Shown one piece after another: positions 54,251 through 63,763 of a stretch of DNA of 64,000 bases (its first letter is position 1; each line of letters starts with the position of its first letter). The notes under the pieces are model-generated. The model searched no databases and was not told where the DNA came from. It worked only from the letters and a program-made list of their open reading frames with translations. Location: the NCBI RefSeq assembly GCF_900115145.1, contig NZ_FOVL01000016.1, positions 1 through 64,000 of the forward strand, written 5' to 3'. The translations under genes and the position numbers were made by a program. The DNA comes from Salegentibacter flavus. GTDB taxonomy: Bacteria; Bacteroidota; Bacteroidia; Flavobacteriales; Flavobacteriaceae.

Positions 54251-54293
54251 AAAACCAAAAGAGCCCTGCGATCGCAGGGCTCTTTTGGTTTTA
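54251..54293. terminator. Perfect palindromic terminator
   Basis: AAAACCAAAAGAGCCCTGCG and CGCAGGGCTCTTTTGGTTTT form a 20-bp stem around AT. It ends rny and the convergent aldo/keto reductase. Confidence 0.92.
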
Positions 54294-54306
54294 TACGGCT
54301 GAAGCA

Positions 54307-55269
54307 CTAAGCTTTATAGTCGTCCTCATCAAAAATATTTTCATAAGAGTTGCCTTTGGTGACAAAGAATTCTCCGGTTACGTACCGAAAATGTCTGTCC
54401 AGGCTTGCGATTTCCTTGAGATCATCATCGTCAAGATTTACTCCCATACTCTGAATGTTTTCAATGATTCGGCCTTCATTGGTAGATTTTGGAATCACTG
54501 CTGTACCTCTTAGTACGCTCCACTTTATAAGTACCTGCCCCGGGCTGGCTCCGTGTTTTTTAGCGATCTTTTGTATTACCTTGTTTTCCAGCAGGGAAGG
54601 TTCATCAGGCGCTTTCATGGCATCAATACGGTCGCCGCTTCCTAAGGGAGAATAAGCGGTTAAGTGTATGCCCTGCTTACTACAAAACTCAAGCAAATCA
54701 TCTTGTTGGAGGTAAGGATGCAGTTCCACCTGATTCATTTCCGGTATATCTTTTGTCTGCTCCATTAGTTCTTCCAGCTTCATAGAACTGAAATTTGAAA
54801 CTCCAATATGTTTTACAAGACCCTGTTTTTTGGCTTCGATCATCATATTCCAGGTTTCTATGATTGGTGCTTCCTCAAGGCTTAGATAATCATCGTCTTT
54901 TTCAGGGAAGCCAACACCTCTTTTAAAAGCTACCGGCCAGTGGATGAGATAAAGGTCCAGATAATCCAGCTGAAGATCCTTGAGAGTTTCTTTTAAGGCA
55001 GGGATGACGTCTTCTTTTTTGTGAGCATCATTCCAGAGTTTGGAAGTAATCCAAACCTCTTCTCTTTTAATTTTCCCTTCTGAAAATACTTCCGTGAAGG
55101 CTTCCCCAATCTCAGCCTCATTACCATAAGTAGCGGCACAATCTATATGCCTGTAGCCGTTATTAAGCGCGATCTTTACCGCGTTTCCTACCTCGCCTTT
55201 TCCCGATTTCCAGGTACCCAGACCTATTGCGGGCATTTCATCGTGATTTTTGAACTTAAGTGTTCTCAT
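54307..55269 (-). CDS. Aldo/keto reductase
   Basis: The 320-residue TIM-barrel enzyme has MPAIGLGTWKSGKGEV, the catalytic set DCAATYGNE (Asp/Tyr) with WITSKLWN (Lys) and LYLIHWP (His), then HIGVSNFS and the NADP site IPKSTNEGRI. The natural aldehyde or ketone is unknown. Confidence 0.92.
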   Translation of the reverse strand: MRTLKFKNHDEMPAIGLGTWKSGKGEVGNAVKIALNNGYRHIDCAATYGNEAEIGEAFTEVFSEGKIKREEVWITSKLWNDAHKKEDVIPALKETLKDLQLDYLDLYLIHWPVAFKRGVGFPEKDDDYLSLEEAPIIETWNMMIEAKKQGLVKHIGVSNFSSMKLEELMEQTKDIPEMNQVELHPYLQQDDLLEFCSKQGIHLTAYSPLGSGDRIDAMKAPDEPSLLENKVIQKIAKKHGASPGQVLIKWSVLRGTAVIPKSTNEGRIIENIQSMGVNLDDDDLKEIASLDRHFRYVTGEFFVTKGNSYENIFDEDDYKA

Positions 55270-55363
55270 GTTATTAAATATTTATATTCTTATAAGTGGC
55301 GTTAATTTAAGAATAATCCTCCGGAAAATTGGTAGTTTAAAGGCTTTAGTAGAAATTTAATAC

Positions 55364-56260
55364 TCAGGCCCGGGGATGAAATTGCTCGATCACCTGCCGC
55401 AGGTGTTTTCGGTCTATATGCATATAAACTTCGGTGGTGGTGATGCTTTCGTGCCCCAGCATTTGCTGAATGGCTCTTAGATCGGCGCCGTTTTCCAGCA
55501 AGTGAGTGGCAAAAGAATGCCTGAAGGTATGCGGACTAATCTTCTTATCAATTCCTGCCCTTTTTGAAAGTTGTTTAACGATAGTAAAGATCATAGCCCG
55601 GGTGAGCTCATTCCCTCTGCGGTTTAAAAAAAGGGTGTCGGTGGCTTCTTTCTTTATGGGCAAGTGAAGTCTGATCTCCTTCAGGTAAATATTTATATAT
55701 TTTTGAGTGTAGGGAGAAACCGGAACAAAGCGCTGCTTGTTTCCTTTCCCCGTGACTTTTATAAAACCTTCTTCAAAAAACAGATCGGAAATCTGCAGGT
55801 TTACAAGTTCTGATACCCGAAGTCCGCAACCATAGAGTGTTTCAAGAATAGCACGGTTTCTTTCACCTTCAGCTTTTCCCAGATCTATGGCAGAGATTAA
55901 CTTGTCAATTTCTCCAGTAGAGATCACATCAGGAAGTTTACGGCCGGTTTTGGGGGCTTCGATTAAATCCATGGGATTTCCTTTTCTGTAATCTTCAAAA
56001 ATCAGGAAATTAAAGAATCCCCGTAAACCTGAAATCAGCCTTGCTCTGGATCTCGGGTTAAGGCTCCTGGCCATCTCATAAATGAATTGTTGTATGGTTT
56101 CTTCAGAAATATCAAGAGGGGAGAATTTTATATTATTAATGTCCAAAAACTTGATAAGCTTATGAACATCCAGGCTGTAATTCTGAATAGAATTATCTGA
56201 GAGTCCGCGCTCTAAACGTAAATACAGGCGATAGTCTTCAAGGGCGCGGGTCCATTTCAT
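55364..56260 (-). CDS. xerD: Tyrosine recombinase XerD
   Basis: The 298-residue protein has the SAM-like N-terminal domain and the catalytic set: Arg in LYGCGLRVSEL, Lys in TGKGNKQR, HTFRHSFATHLLENGADLRAIQQMLGH, and Tyr in TTEVYMH. It resolves chromosome dimers. It stands divergent from the three barrel genes and aroQ. Confidence 0.93.
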   Translation of the reverse strand: MKWTRALEDYRLYLRLERGLSDNSIQNYSLDVHKLIKFLDINNIKFSPLDISEETIQQFIYEMARSLNPRSRARLISGLRGFFNFLIFEDYRKGNPMDLIEAPKTGRKLPDVISTGEIDKLISAIDLGKAEGERNRAILETLYGCGLRVSELVNLQISDLFFEEGFIKVTGKGNKQRFVPVSPYTQKYINIYLKEIRLHLPIKKEATDTLFLNRRGNELTRAMIFTIVKQLSKRAGIDKKISPHTFRHSFATHLLENGADLRAIQQMLGHESITTTEVYMHIDRKHLRQVIEQFHPRA

Positions 56261-56372
56261 GTGTTAAAGATAAAAACAATCGCGTAATATGTTAGTAATA
56301 CTTTATGCTTGCATAACATTTTATTAAGAAGATGCCTCTTACATTTGCCCTGTAACTAAAAAATAGAATGTG

Positions 56373-56969
56373 ATGAAAAAATCAGTTTTAATTGCAGTTT
56401 TAGCAGTATTTGGATTAACCTCAACCGCTTCTGCACAGGAATTTGTATATTTTGGAGTTAAGGGTGGGGTTAACTTTTCTAACATGACCTCTGATGGTTT
56501 TGAAGATGAGAACAGCCGTACCGGATTTCATTTAGGGCTGCTTTCTGAAATCCCCGTGGGAGATCGTTTTTCCATACAACCAGAGGTGCTTTATTCTACC
56601 CAGGGAACCGAAGCTTTTAGCAACAGATACGGACAGGGTGAATATAAATTAGATTACATACACGTGCCAGTACTGGCTAAGGTTTATTTAATAGATGGTT
56701 TATCTCTGGAAGTAGGTCCTTCTTTTAATTTTCTGGTAGAGGAAGAATATGAATTAATTGCCGGAGAAGGATTTGCCGTAATTGACACCGAAGCAGGTAG
56801 CACCTTTGAATTTGGAGGAGCCCTTGGTGCTTCCTATAAATTCAACAACGGATTTTTTGCCTCTGCCCGCTACACCCGTGGTTTCACCGATGCTTTTGAT
56901 AGTGAAAACTGGGATGAAGATGCCGTTAACAATAACGGAATCCAACTTGGGGTAGGCTTAATGTTTTAA
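56373..56969 (+). CDS. Outer-membrane beta-barrel protein
   Basis: The start at ATG 56373 is preferred over the GTG at 56370. The product has a signal peptide (about 21 residues, ending ASAQ) followed by an 8-strand-type barrel: YFGVKGGVNFSNMTSDGF, EVGPSFNFLVEE, and the terminal GIQLGVGLMF. Family: porin/PorT-like. Function is unknown. Confidence 0.85.
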   Translation: MKKSVLIAVLAVFGLTSTASAQEFVYFGVKGGVNFSNMTSDGFEDENSRTGFHLGLLSEIPVGDRFSIQPEVLYSTQGTEAFSNRYGQGEYKLDYIHVPVLAKVYLIDGLSLEVGPSFNFLVEEEYELIAGEGFAVIDTEAGSTFEFGGALGASYKFNNGFFASARYTRGFTDAFDSENWDEDAVNNNGIQLGVGLMF

Positions 56970-57130
56970 ATCAGCTTATATCAAACACCTATGAAAAGCT
57001 GGAAAGCGGGAGAGAGATCTTCCGCTTTTTTTATGGATAAATCTTTACGGGTTATTATGTAATATTGAATTGAATATCAGGTGTTTGTGTGTATTTTCTT
57101 AAATTAATGCCTTGAACCAATAAATATAGT

Positions 57131-57625
57131 ATGATGAAAAAATTACTCTTTCTTAGCGCATTGATCTTTATGGGGTTTAATCAAATACAAGCCCAGGGAG
57201 ATTTAAAATTAGGAATTAACGGAGGTTTACCGGTAGGTGATGCCGAAGATTTCTCGAACTTTCAATTGGGAGCAGATATAGCTTACCTATTTGGGGTGAT
57301 GAATGTTATTGAAGTTGGTCCAATGCTAGGCTACTCCGTGTTTTTTGTGGAAGATATAGAAACTGGTTTTGGTGAAATGGATACAGATGATGTAAGTTTC
57401 CTTCCTATTGCCGCTTCCGGAAGGCTCGGATTAGGCATGGCTTTTCTGGGCTTAGACCTGGGTTATGCGGTTAGCCTGAATGAAGATGGTGAAGGTGGAT
57501 TTTATTACAGGCCAAAAATTGGAGTTGGTTTAGGGATTTTTTCCATTATCGGATCATACCAGGGTATAAGCAATAATGGGGAAAATCTTTCTTCTGTGAA
57601 TGTGGGATTAGAATTCCAACTATAA
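57131..57625 (+). CDS. Outer-membrane beta-barrel protein (short)
   Basis: The 164-residue protein has a signal peptide (MMKKLLFLSALIFMGFNQIQAQ) and barrel strands (LKLGINGGLPVGDAEDF, NVGLEFQL at the end). The hairpin AGCTGGAAAGCGGG...TCCGCTTTTTTT near 56998-57031 may end the previous gene. Confidence 0.82.
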   Translation: MMKKLLFLSALIFMGFNQIQAQGDLKLGINGGLPVGDAEDFSNFQLGADIAYLFGVMNVIEVGPMLGYSVFFVEDIETGFGEMDTDDVSFLPIAASGRLGLGMAFLGLDLGYAVSLNEDGEGGFYYRPKIGVGLGIFSIIGSYQGISNNGENLSSVNVGLEFQL

Positions 57626-57707
57626 AAGAATTTTAGACACCTAAAGAATATTGGATTGAGGTTTTTAATTATTTCGTTAATTTCAGGAAATAAATCTTCA
57701 ATCCAAT

Positions 57708-58262
57708 ATGTTTAGAGATCTTTTAGTGGCTTTGCTTTTCATGGGAATTTTTGAAAGTGCCCAAAGCCAGGCATTTAAATCTCCTTCTGTTAATATATCT
57801 GTTCAGGCGGGGTATCTGGCTATCGATCCATCATATTCCACTTTTTATCCTGAAGTAAGTGAGGCTTTTATCACTGGGGAAGCTGGTCTTTTCATAGGAG
57901 TTAATTATAATCTTAGGCTTAACCGGGATTTTTCTATTGTTCCGGAAGTTAGTTTTATAAGCAATAAGGAATCCGTGCACTATCGTGTGGCCGGATTGGT
58001 AGAATATCGTATCCCATCAACCAGTTTCTACAGCCTGGGTGGTCCACAGGTGAATATTCTAAGCGGGAACTCGTTGAACCCCTATGATAGGGCTGGGTTT
58101 GAACTTATCGGGGGCATAGGCTATGATATAAGTTCATCTTTCTACCTGGAAGGCCGTTACTCCCACGAGTTTACCAATCGCTTAAAACCTGAGGCACCAT
58201 TTGAAGAGGATGATTATTACAGGTTTCGTTCTTATTCTATAGGATTGGGCTTTAGGTTTTAA
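57708..58262 (+). CDS. Outer-membrane beta-barrel protein
   Basis: The 184-residue protein has a signal peptide (to about residue 21) and alternating-strand segments NISVQAGYLAID, GVNYNLRLNRDFSIVPEVSFISN, and SYSIGLGFRF at the end with the terminal Phe. It is the third barrel gene in a row; the three are not near-identical copies. Confidence 0.82.
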   Translation: MFRDLLVALLFMGIFESAQSQAFKSPSVNISVQAGYLAIDPSYSTFYPEVSEAFITGEAGLFIGVNYNLRLNRDFSIVPEVSFISNKESVHYRVAGLVEYRIPSTSFYSLGGPQVNILSGNSLNPYDRAGFELIGGIGYDISSSFYLEGRYSHEFTNRLKPEAPFEEDDYYRFRSYSIGLGFRF

Positions 58263-58328
58263 GTCTTTTCAGGGAGAAATTTAGTTCAGTTTAAGGAGAC
58301 CGAATAAATCTTTTGATATCTTTATCCT

Positions 58329-58754
58329 ATGAAGATACTTATCATAAACGGTCCAAATTTAAACCTGCTTGGAACCCGGGAACCCGACACCTACGGAAAC
58401 AAGAAATTTGAAGATTATTTTGTCGACCTCCAACTCAAGTTCGGAGAAGTCGAGTTATCCTATTTTCAATCTAATATTGAAGGAGAGATCATAGATGAGC
58501 TACACCGGGCAGTCGGGGAATTTGACGGGGTAGTATTAAATGCCGCTGCTTATACTCACACTTCTGTAGGAATAGGAGATGCAGTAAAGGCCATTGAAGT
58601 TCCGGTGGTAGAAGTTCATATATCCAACACTCATTCCCGGGAGGAGTTTCGGCATAAGTCGTTTATCGCTCCCGTAGCTAAAGGGGTTATCCTTGGCTTT
58701 GGACTGCAGAGCTATGACCTGGCTATACAAAGCTTTATCAATTCTAAAAAATGA
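58329..58754 (+). CDS. aroQ: 3-dehydroquinate dehydratase, type II
   Basis: The 141-residue protein shows ILIINGPNLNLLGTREPDTYG with the active-site Tyr, FQSNIEGEIID, NAAAYTHTSVGIGDA, and VEVHISN. It makes dehydroshikimate. Its stop overlaps the next start by 4 bp (ATGA). Confidence 0.96.
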   Translation: MKILIINGPNLNLLGTREPDTYGNKKFEDYFVDLQLKFGEVELSYFQSNIEGEIIDELHRAVGEFDGVVLNAAAYTHTSVGIGDAVKAIEVPVVEVHISNTHSREEFRHKSFIAPVAKGVILGFGLQSYDLAIQSFINSKK

Positions 58755-59479
58755 AGAAAGCTTATATAAACTGGAGCAGTGGTAAAGATGCAGCTTTCGC
58801 GCTTTATAAGGTGCAAAAGGAGGGCGAGTATGATGTACAAAAACTTGTTTCTACAATCAATACTGAAACCCGAAGGGTTTCTATGCATGGGCTTCGTGTT
58901 GGATTGATGCAGGAACAGGCCGATGCTATTGGGATCCCGCTTCAGCTTATTAAATTAGATGGCAATGTGAGTATGCAGACCTACAATGATCTCATGGAGA
59001 TGGAAACCGAAAAACTGCTCGACGAAGGATTGAACTACAGTATTTTTGGAGATATCTTTTTGGAAGATCTAAGGGAGTACCGTGAAAAACAACTAGGCGA
59101 AATAGGAATTAAAGCGGTTTTTCCTCTGTGGAAGAAAGATACTTCGCAATTGATGCAGGAGTTTCTTGAAGCCGGTTTTAAGGCGATAGTAGTTTCCGTA
59201 AATGCGGCAAAATTAGATAAATCTTTCTGTGGAAGACTGCTCGATGAAAGCTTTTTGAAAGATCTGCCATCAGATGTGGATCCTTGTGGTGAAAACGGAG
59301 AATTTCACACTTTCGTTTATGATGGGCCAATCTTTCGCAAACCGATAAGCTTTGAGATAGGGGAGGTAGTAGAGAAAAACTATACCTCTTCCGGGGATGA
59401 AGATGATGATTGTTTCAGCGATGAGAAAGAAAGCTGGGATACCCGGTTCTTTTACTGTGATTTGATCCCCAAAAAATAA
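58751..59479 (+). CDS. Dph6-related ATP pyrophosphatase
   Basis: The 242-residue protein has the PP-loop NWSSGKDAAFAL at the start and the Dph6/diphthine-ammonia ligase-like segment DPCGENGEFHTFVYDGP. Bacteria lack diphthamide, so it likely amidates or activates another substrate. It is coupled to aroQ. Confidence 0.88.
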   Translation: MKKAYINWSSGKDAAFALYKVQKEGEYDVQKLVSTINTETRRVSMHGLRVGLMQEQADAIGIPLQLIKLDGNVSMQTYNDLMEMETEKLLDEGLNYSIFGDIFLEDLREYREKQLGEIGIKAVFPLWKKDTSQLMQEFLEAGFKAIVVSVNAAKLDKSFCGRLLDESFLKDLPSDVDPCGENGEFHTFVYDGPIFRKPISFEIGEVVEKNYTSSGDEDDDCFSDEKESWDTRFFYCDLIPKK

Positions 59480-59524
59480 CCCCGGCATTTCTGCCAGGGT
59501 CATTCAGAATAAATTATTTCAGGT

Positions 59525-60916
59525 TTACAGGTGAATCACCTCGTCGTAGGCTGCTGCTACGGCTTCCATTACGGCTTCACTCATAGTTGGGTGAGGGTGA
59601 ACAGCTTTTAATACTTCGTGACCTGTGGTTTCAAGTTTTCTTCCTAAAACAGCTTCAGCGATCATATCGGTTACTCCGGCGCCAATCATGTGGCAGCCTA
59701 ACCATTCGCCGTATTTGGCATCGAAGATCACTTTTACAAATCCGTCTGGCTTTCCGGAAGCTTTGGCTTTTCCTGAAGCAGAGAACGGGAATTTTCCAAC
59801 TTTTAGTTCATAACCGGCTTCTTTGGCTTGCTTTTCAGTCATACCAACCGAAGCGATCTCGGGAGTAGCATAGGTACATCCGGGAATATTTCCGTAATCC
59901 AGAGGTTCCACTTCCATTCCTTTAATCTTTTCAACACAAAGGATTCCTTCAGCTGAAGCAACGTGGGCAAGGGCGGGACCTTCAACCACATCTCCAATAG
60001 CGTAAATTCCGGAAACATTGGTGTTATAAAATTCGTCTACTACAATCTTGTCCTTATCGGTTTTGATACCTAATTCTTCCAGGCCTATATTTTCGATATT
60101 GGATTTTATACCAACTGCAGAAAGCACGATTTCAGCCTCAAGGGTTTCTTCCCCTTTTTTGGTTTTAACCTTAGCTTTTATAGTTTTCCCTGAAGTATCA
60201 ACGCTTTCTACCGAAGAGTTGGTCATTACCTTAATCCCGGCTTTTTTCACGCTGCGCTCAAATTGCTTTGAAACTTCTTCGTCTTCCAGAGGTACAAGGT
60301 TAGGAAGGAATTCAACGATAGTTACTTCAGTCCCCATCGCATTGTAGAAATGAGCGAACTCCACTCCAATGGCACCAGAGCCAACCACGATCATAGATTT
60401 TGGTTGTTTTTTAAGGCTCATTGCTTCCCGGTAACCAATCACTTTTTTACCGTCCTGTTTCAGGCTCGGTAATTCCCGGGAACGGGCACCGGTAGCCACG
60501 ATAATATGATCGGCCTGGTATTCTTTGGTGTTTTTATCTTTATCTGTTACCGCAACTTTTTTACCCGACTTGAGTTTACCAAAGCCTTCAATAACATCAA
60601 TCTTGTTCTTTTTCATCAGGAATTGCACACCTTTGCTCATTCCATTAGCCACTTCACGGCTTCGTTTTATCACGGCTCCAAAATCCTTATCCGGATTTTC
60701 AAGTTTCAGTCCGTAATCTTCGGCGTGTTTAAGGTAGTCGAATACTTCAGCGCTTTTTAGCAATGCTTTCGTAGGAATACAACCCCAGTTAAGACATACC
60801 CCACCAAGGCTTTCCTTTTCAACAATAGCGGTTTTAAAACCGAGTTGAGAGGCTCTAATGGCGGTTACATAACCTCCCGGGCCACTACCTAAAACAATAA
60901 TATCATATTTACTCAT
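59525..60916 (-). CDS. lpdA: Dihydrolipoyl dehydrogenase
   Basis: The 463-residue flavoprotein has the FAD site VLGSGPGGYVTAIRA, redox Cys pair GGVCLNWGCIPTK, NAD site VVGSGAIGVEFAHFY, and the C-terminal HPHPTMSE catalytic His-Glu. It is the E3 part of 2-oxoacid dehydrogenases or the glycine cleavage system. Confidence 0.96.
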   Translation of the reverse strand: MSKYDIIVLGSGPGGYVTAIRASQLGFKTAIVEKESLGGVCLNWGCIPTKALLKSAEVFDYLKHAEDYGLKLENPDKDFGAVIKRSREVANGMSKGVQFLMKKNKIDVIEGFGKLKSGKKVAVTDKDKNTKEYQADHIIVATGARSRELPSLKQDGKKVIGYREAMSLKKQPKSMIVVGSGAIGVEFAHFYNAMGTEVTIVEFLPNLVPLEDEEVSKQFERSVKKAGIKVMTNSSVESVDTSGKTIKAKVKTKKGEETLEAEIVLSAVGIKSNIENIGLEELGIKTDKDKIVVDEFYNTNVSGIYAIGDVVEGPALAHVASAEGILCVEKIKGMEVEPLDYGNIPGCTYATPEIASVGMTEKQAKEAGYELKVGKFPFSASGKAKASGKPDGFVKVIFDAKYGEWLGCHMIGAGVTDMIAEAVLGRKLETTGHEVLKAVHPHPTMSEAVMEAVAAAYDEVIHL

Positions 60917-61019
60917 AGTCGGAAATTTTTATTGCAGTTATAGAAGTTGCGAATTTAAGGAATAATAGCTTAAACTGAAAGTTTTAAAAGGGCTCTGTTG
61001 CTTCAGAAATAGCAAAAAT

Positions 61020-61049
61020 AAAGGCTTACCGTGGTGGATAAGCCTTTTT
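61020..61049. terminator. Hairpin terminator
   Basis: AAAGGCTTA and TAAGCCTTT form a 9-bp stem with a T run. It ends the minus-strand lipoprotein gene. Confidence 0.75.
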
Positions 61050-61071
61050 AAATTAACTGAATGTATTAAAA

Positions 61072-61620
61072 TTACATCTGTACATTCTGAACATCCTGCT
61101 CCTGGAGATCCAGGGCGTTCATTACCGCGTTGAAGTTCGCGACATCAATACCGGTGGATTCAGCAAAATCTGAAGGGACGATCACGAACCTGAAAACCTG
61201 GTCCTGGGTGAAGCCTGTATCGAGATTAGTAAGGTCGAAATCTCCATCAATAATCAGTTCTACATCCACATCGGTATGGTTATATACATACTGGATAGTA
61301 CCTTCATCAAGGAAAAAGTTCTGTGGGATAAGACTCCAGGTCTCGAAAACATCTCCATTATCTTCAATCACCTCAAGTCTGTAAACAAGAATCGCATCCG
61401 AGGTAAGGACTTCAACATCATCCGGCAGACCGATGATAGTTGCGTGATAGTTCACATCTGCAAAATAATCAAAATCCACATCTTCATATTCAATAGTTTG
61501 TCCAACCACGTTAATTCCTGGTTCGCCTTCAGGGCCTGGAGGTCCGGGAGGTCCCTGGTCGCCTTCACAGGCGGTGAACAGAAGAGCAGTTACAAATAGT
61601 GCTGATAATAATTTTTTCAT
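61072..61620 (-). CDS. Lipoprotein with a short collagen-like segment
   Basis: The 182-residue protein has a lipobox (FTAC, Cys18) followed by a short Gly-x-y run, GDQGPPGPPGPEGEPG (20-35). The rest is an acidic domain with no recognised family. Such Gly-Pro stalks are seen before surface domains in Bacteroidota lipoproteins. Confidence 0.8.
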   Translation of the reverse strand: MKKLLSALFVTALLFTACEGDQGPPGPPGPEGEPGINVVGQTIEYEDVDFDYFADVNYHATIIGLPDDVEVLTSDAILVYRLEVIEDNGDVFETWSLIPQNFFLDEGTIQYVYNHTDVDVELIIDGDFDLTNLDTGFTQDQVFRFVIVPSDFAESTGIDVANFNAVMNALDLQEQDVQNVQM

Positions 61621-61676
61621 TTTGATAAGTTTTAATTAGACAATTGCCCCCGGAAGGGCTTCATAGGTGTTGCTTG

Positions 61677-62069
61677 TTATTTTTTGAAATCCAGACTTGC
61701 AGAATTTACGCAATACCGCTGACCGGTTTCTGTAGGACCATCATCAAAAATATGGCCAAGGTGACTTCCGCAGTTGGCACAAAGGATCTCGGTACGCATC
61801 ATTCCGAAGCTTTTGTCCTGTACATATTCTACCTTTCCTTCTATAGCACGATCAAAACTTGGCCAGCCGCAGCCGCTTTCGAATTTTGCATCGCTTTCAA
61901 AAAGTTTGGTATGGCAGGCGCCACAGTAGTAGGAGCCATCTTCAAAATGCATATTGTATTTGCCGGTATGAGGAGCCTCGGTTCCTTTTTCCCGAAGTAC
62001 CCGGTATTGTTCTTCCCCGAGTTCTTTTTTCCATTCCTCTTCCGGTTTTTCTATCGTGTATTTTTTCAT
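61677..62069 (-). CDS. msrB: Peptide-methionine (R)-S-oxide reductase, cytoplasmic
   Basis: I set the start at Met 62069 (MKKYTIEKPEEEWKKEL); the frame opens at 62087 (MTKKLY). The 130-residue product has the zinc pairs CGAC and CANC and the catalytic RYCVNSASL near the C-terminus. It reduces Met-R-sulfoxide in proteins. Confidence 0.93.
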   Translation of the reverse strand: MKKYTIEKPEEEWKKELGEEQYRVLREKGTEAPHTGKYNMHFEDGSYYCGACHTKLFESDAKFESGCGWPSFDRAIEGKVEYVQDKSFGMMRTEILCANCGSHLGHIFDDGPTETGQRYCVNSASLDFKK

Positions 62070-62208
62070 ATATAATTTTTTAGTCATTTCCGCGAAGGCG
62101 GAAATCTGTTTATTCTAATTCCCGTCTTAATAACTCCCATCCCGCAAAAAACGGGATAAACTGCGGCCGAAATCTCAATGATTCTGTCATTTCCGAGAAG
62201 TCGGAAAT

Positions 62209-62691
62209 CTATTCTCCCTCCGGAATAAACTCCATTGCCAGTCCGTTAATACAATGTCTTTCCCCGGTGGTGTTCCTTGGGCCATCTTCAAAGACGTGCC
62301 CGAGGTGACCGCCACAACGGGCGCAGTGTACTTCGTTATCTTCATATCCAAAAGAAGTATTTCTTCCGTAGGAGACAGCATCTTCAATGGGCCTGTCGAA
62401 ACTGGGCCATCCCGTACCGCTATCAAATTTATATTTTGTTTTATAGAGAGGGTTGCCGCATGCAGCACAAACAAAGGTTCCGGGTTCTTTAATATCGTTT
62501 AGCGGACTCGTAAAGGCACGTTCTGTATCCCCTTTTCGCAGGATGCGATACTGCCCCTCCGAAAGTTCTGCTTTCCATTGGGCATCGGTTTTTGTTACTT
62601 CATATTCCTGTGAAGCTTTATCATTTTTTTGAGCATTACCATTGCAGCTGAAAAGCATCAGCGGGAAGATAAAAACCAGTAATTTTCTCAT
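62209..62691 (-). CDS. msrB: Peptide-methionine (R)-S-oxide reductase, exported lipoprotein
   Basis: The 160-residue protein has a lipoprotein signal (LMLFSC, Cys16) and then an MsrB domain with CAAC and CARC zinc pairs, and the catalytic RHCINGLAMEF. It is a periplasmic counterpart of the neighbouring msrB, separated by 121 bp. Confidence 0.92.
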   Translation of the reverse strand: MRKLLVFIFPLMLFSCNGNAQKNDKASQEYEVTKTDAQWKAELSEGQYRILRKGDTERAFTSPLNDIKEPGTFVCAACGNPLYKTKYKFDSGTGWPSFDRPIEDAVSYGRNTSFGYEDNEVHCARCGGHLGHVFEDGPRNTTGERHCINGLAMEFIPEGE

Positions 62692-62717
62692 AGGTTTTTA
62701 TTTTAAAGATACAAAGA

Positions 62718-63632
62718 TTAGTCTGCGAGGAACGTTGTGATTTTGTTAATTACCTTCTTGTCACCCAGAATCCGGCGGTGTCCCTGGCCTTCGGTGATCA
62801 TTAATTCGCTGTTTTCCAGAGCGCGGTCAATCTCGTAGGCAGAACTAACGTGAACGTCAACATCCTGTTTATCGTGGATAACCAGGGTTGGTATTTTTAC
62901 GGCTTCCGCAGAAACCGCTCCGGAATAATTATTCATGTTTTCCCCGAATTTCTCATCGAAATATGCTTTCATCCTGTCGGCGATAGCCTTGTTCATCCCC
63001 AGGTTTTCATTGAATTCGTGAGTAATGTGCGTAACGGAGTTTGCAGTGCCGATAATAATTAGCTTATTGATTTTCATTCCCTCTTTTACAGCCCGAAGGG
63101 AAGCCATGCCTCCAAGGGAATGTCCTATAGCAGCCTCAAAAGGGCCAAACTCTTTATCGAGAAAATGAATACTTTCTATGAACTCGGTCATTATACTGGA
63201 TTTCCCGGGGGCTTTTCCGTGGCCTGGAGCATCAAAACTTATGGTGCTGTAACCGGCGTGTACCAGTGCTTCAGCAATATAGGAAAGTTGTGTGCCGCGC
63301 CCGCTCCATCCGTGTACAAGCAGGATCTTATGAGGGGAATCTCCGTAATGGTAAACTACTATTTCTTTCCCAAAAGCCGGCACTTTCAGTATTGTCTGCA
63401 CCGAATTTCGGTCCATCTTTTTTTCACGCTTCGGAAGTTTATATTTAAAGGGAGTAAGAAATAATCTGGCGGCAAATCTACTCGCCAGGAATGGGGAGGT
63501 TTTCCTCAGTATCTTAGCGATATAACGAATATAATCAGGAATAAGAAGCTGTTGAACAGAAAGCTGATCCTTTTTTGCTTTGGTCATTGTTATTGAAAAT
63601 GAGGTCTGCAAGTTAAGGAATTCTGGTTTCAT
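62718..63632 (-). CDS. Alpha/beta hydrolase
   Basis: The 304-residue protein has the nucleophile elbow GHSLGG (Ser about 168), the oxyanion-side HGWSGRG, and catalytic Asp (HDKQDVDVHV) and His (GQGHRRIL) near the end. An N-terminal helical part (1-80) precedes the hydrolase domain. The substrate is unknown. Confidence 0.87.
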   Translation of the reverse strand: MKPEFLNLQTSFSITMTKAKKDQLSVQQLLIPDYIRYIAKILRKTSPFLASRFAARLFLTPFKYKLPKREKKMDRNSVQTILKVPAFGKEIVVYHYGDSPHKILLVHGWSGRGTQLSYIAEALVHAGYSTISFDAPGHGKAPGKSSIMTEFIESIHFLDKEFGPFEAAIGHSLGGMASLRAVKEGMKINKLIIIGTANSVTHITHEFNENLGMNKAIADRMKAYFDEKFGENMNNYSGAVSAEAVKIPTLVIHDKQDVDVHVSSAYEIDRALENSELMITEGQGHRRILGDKKVINKITTFLAD

Positions 63633-63763
63633 TATACCTTATAAACACTGGGATATAGAGAAGTGGTATTGTTTTTGAAATAAGTTATTTTGTTAAATGA
63701 TGCTTAAAGCAAGGAACAGGGTTTCCTGGCTTTTGTAATTTTAGCTAAACAAATCAAAATATT

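Noticed and set aside
62187-62474. 95-residue minus-strand frame within the second msrB
   Set aside because: It overlaps the msrB lipoprotein in another frame and has no family features.
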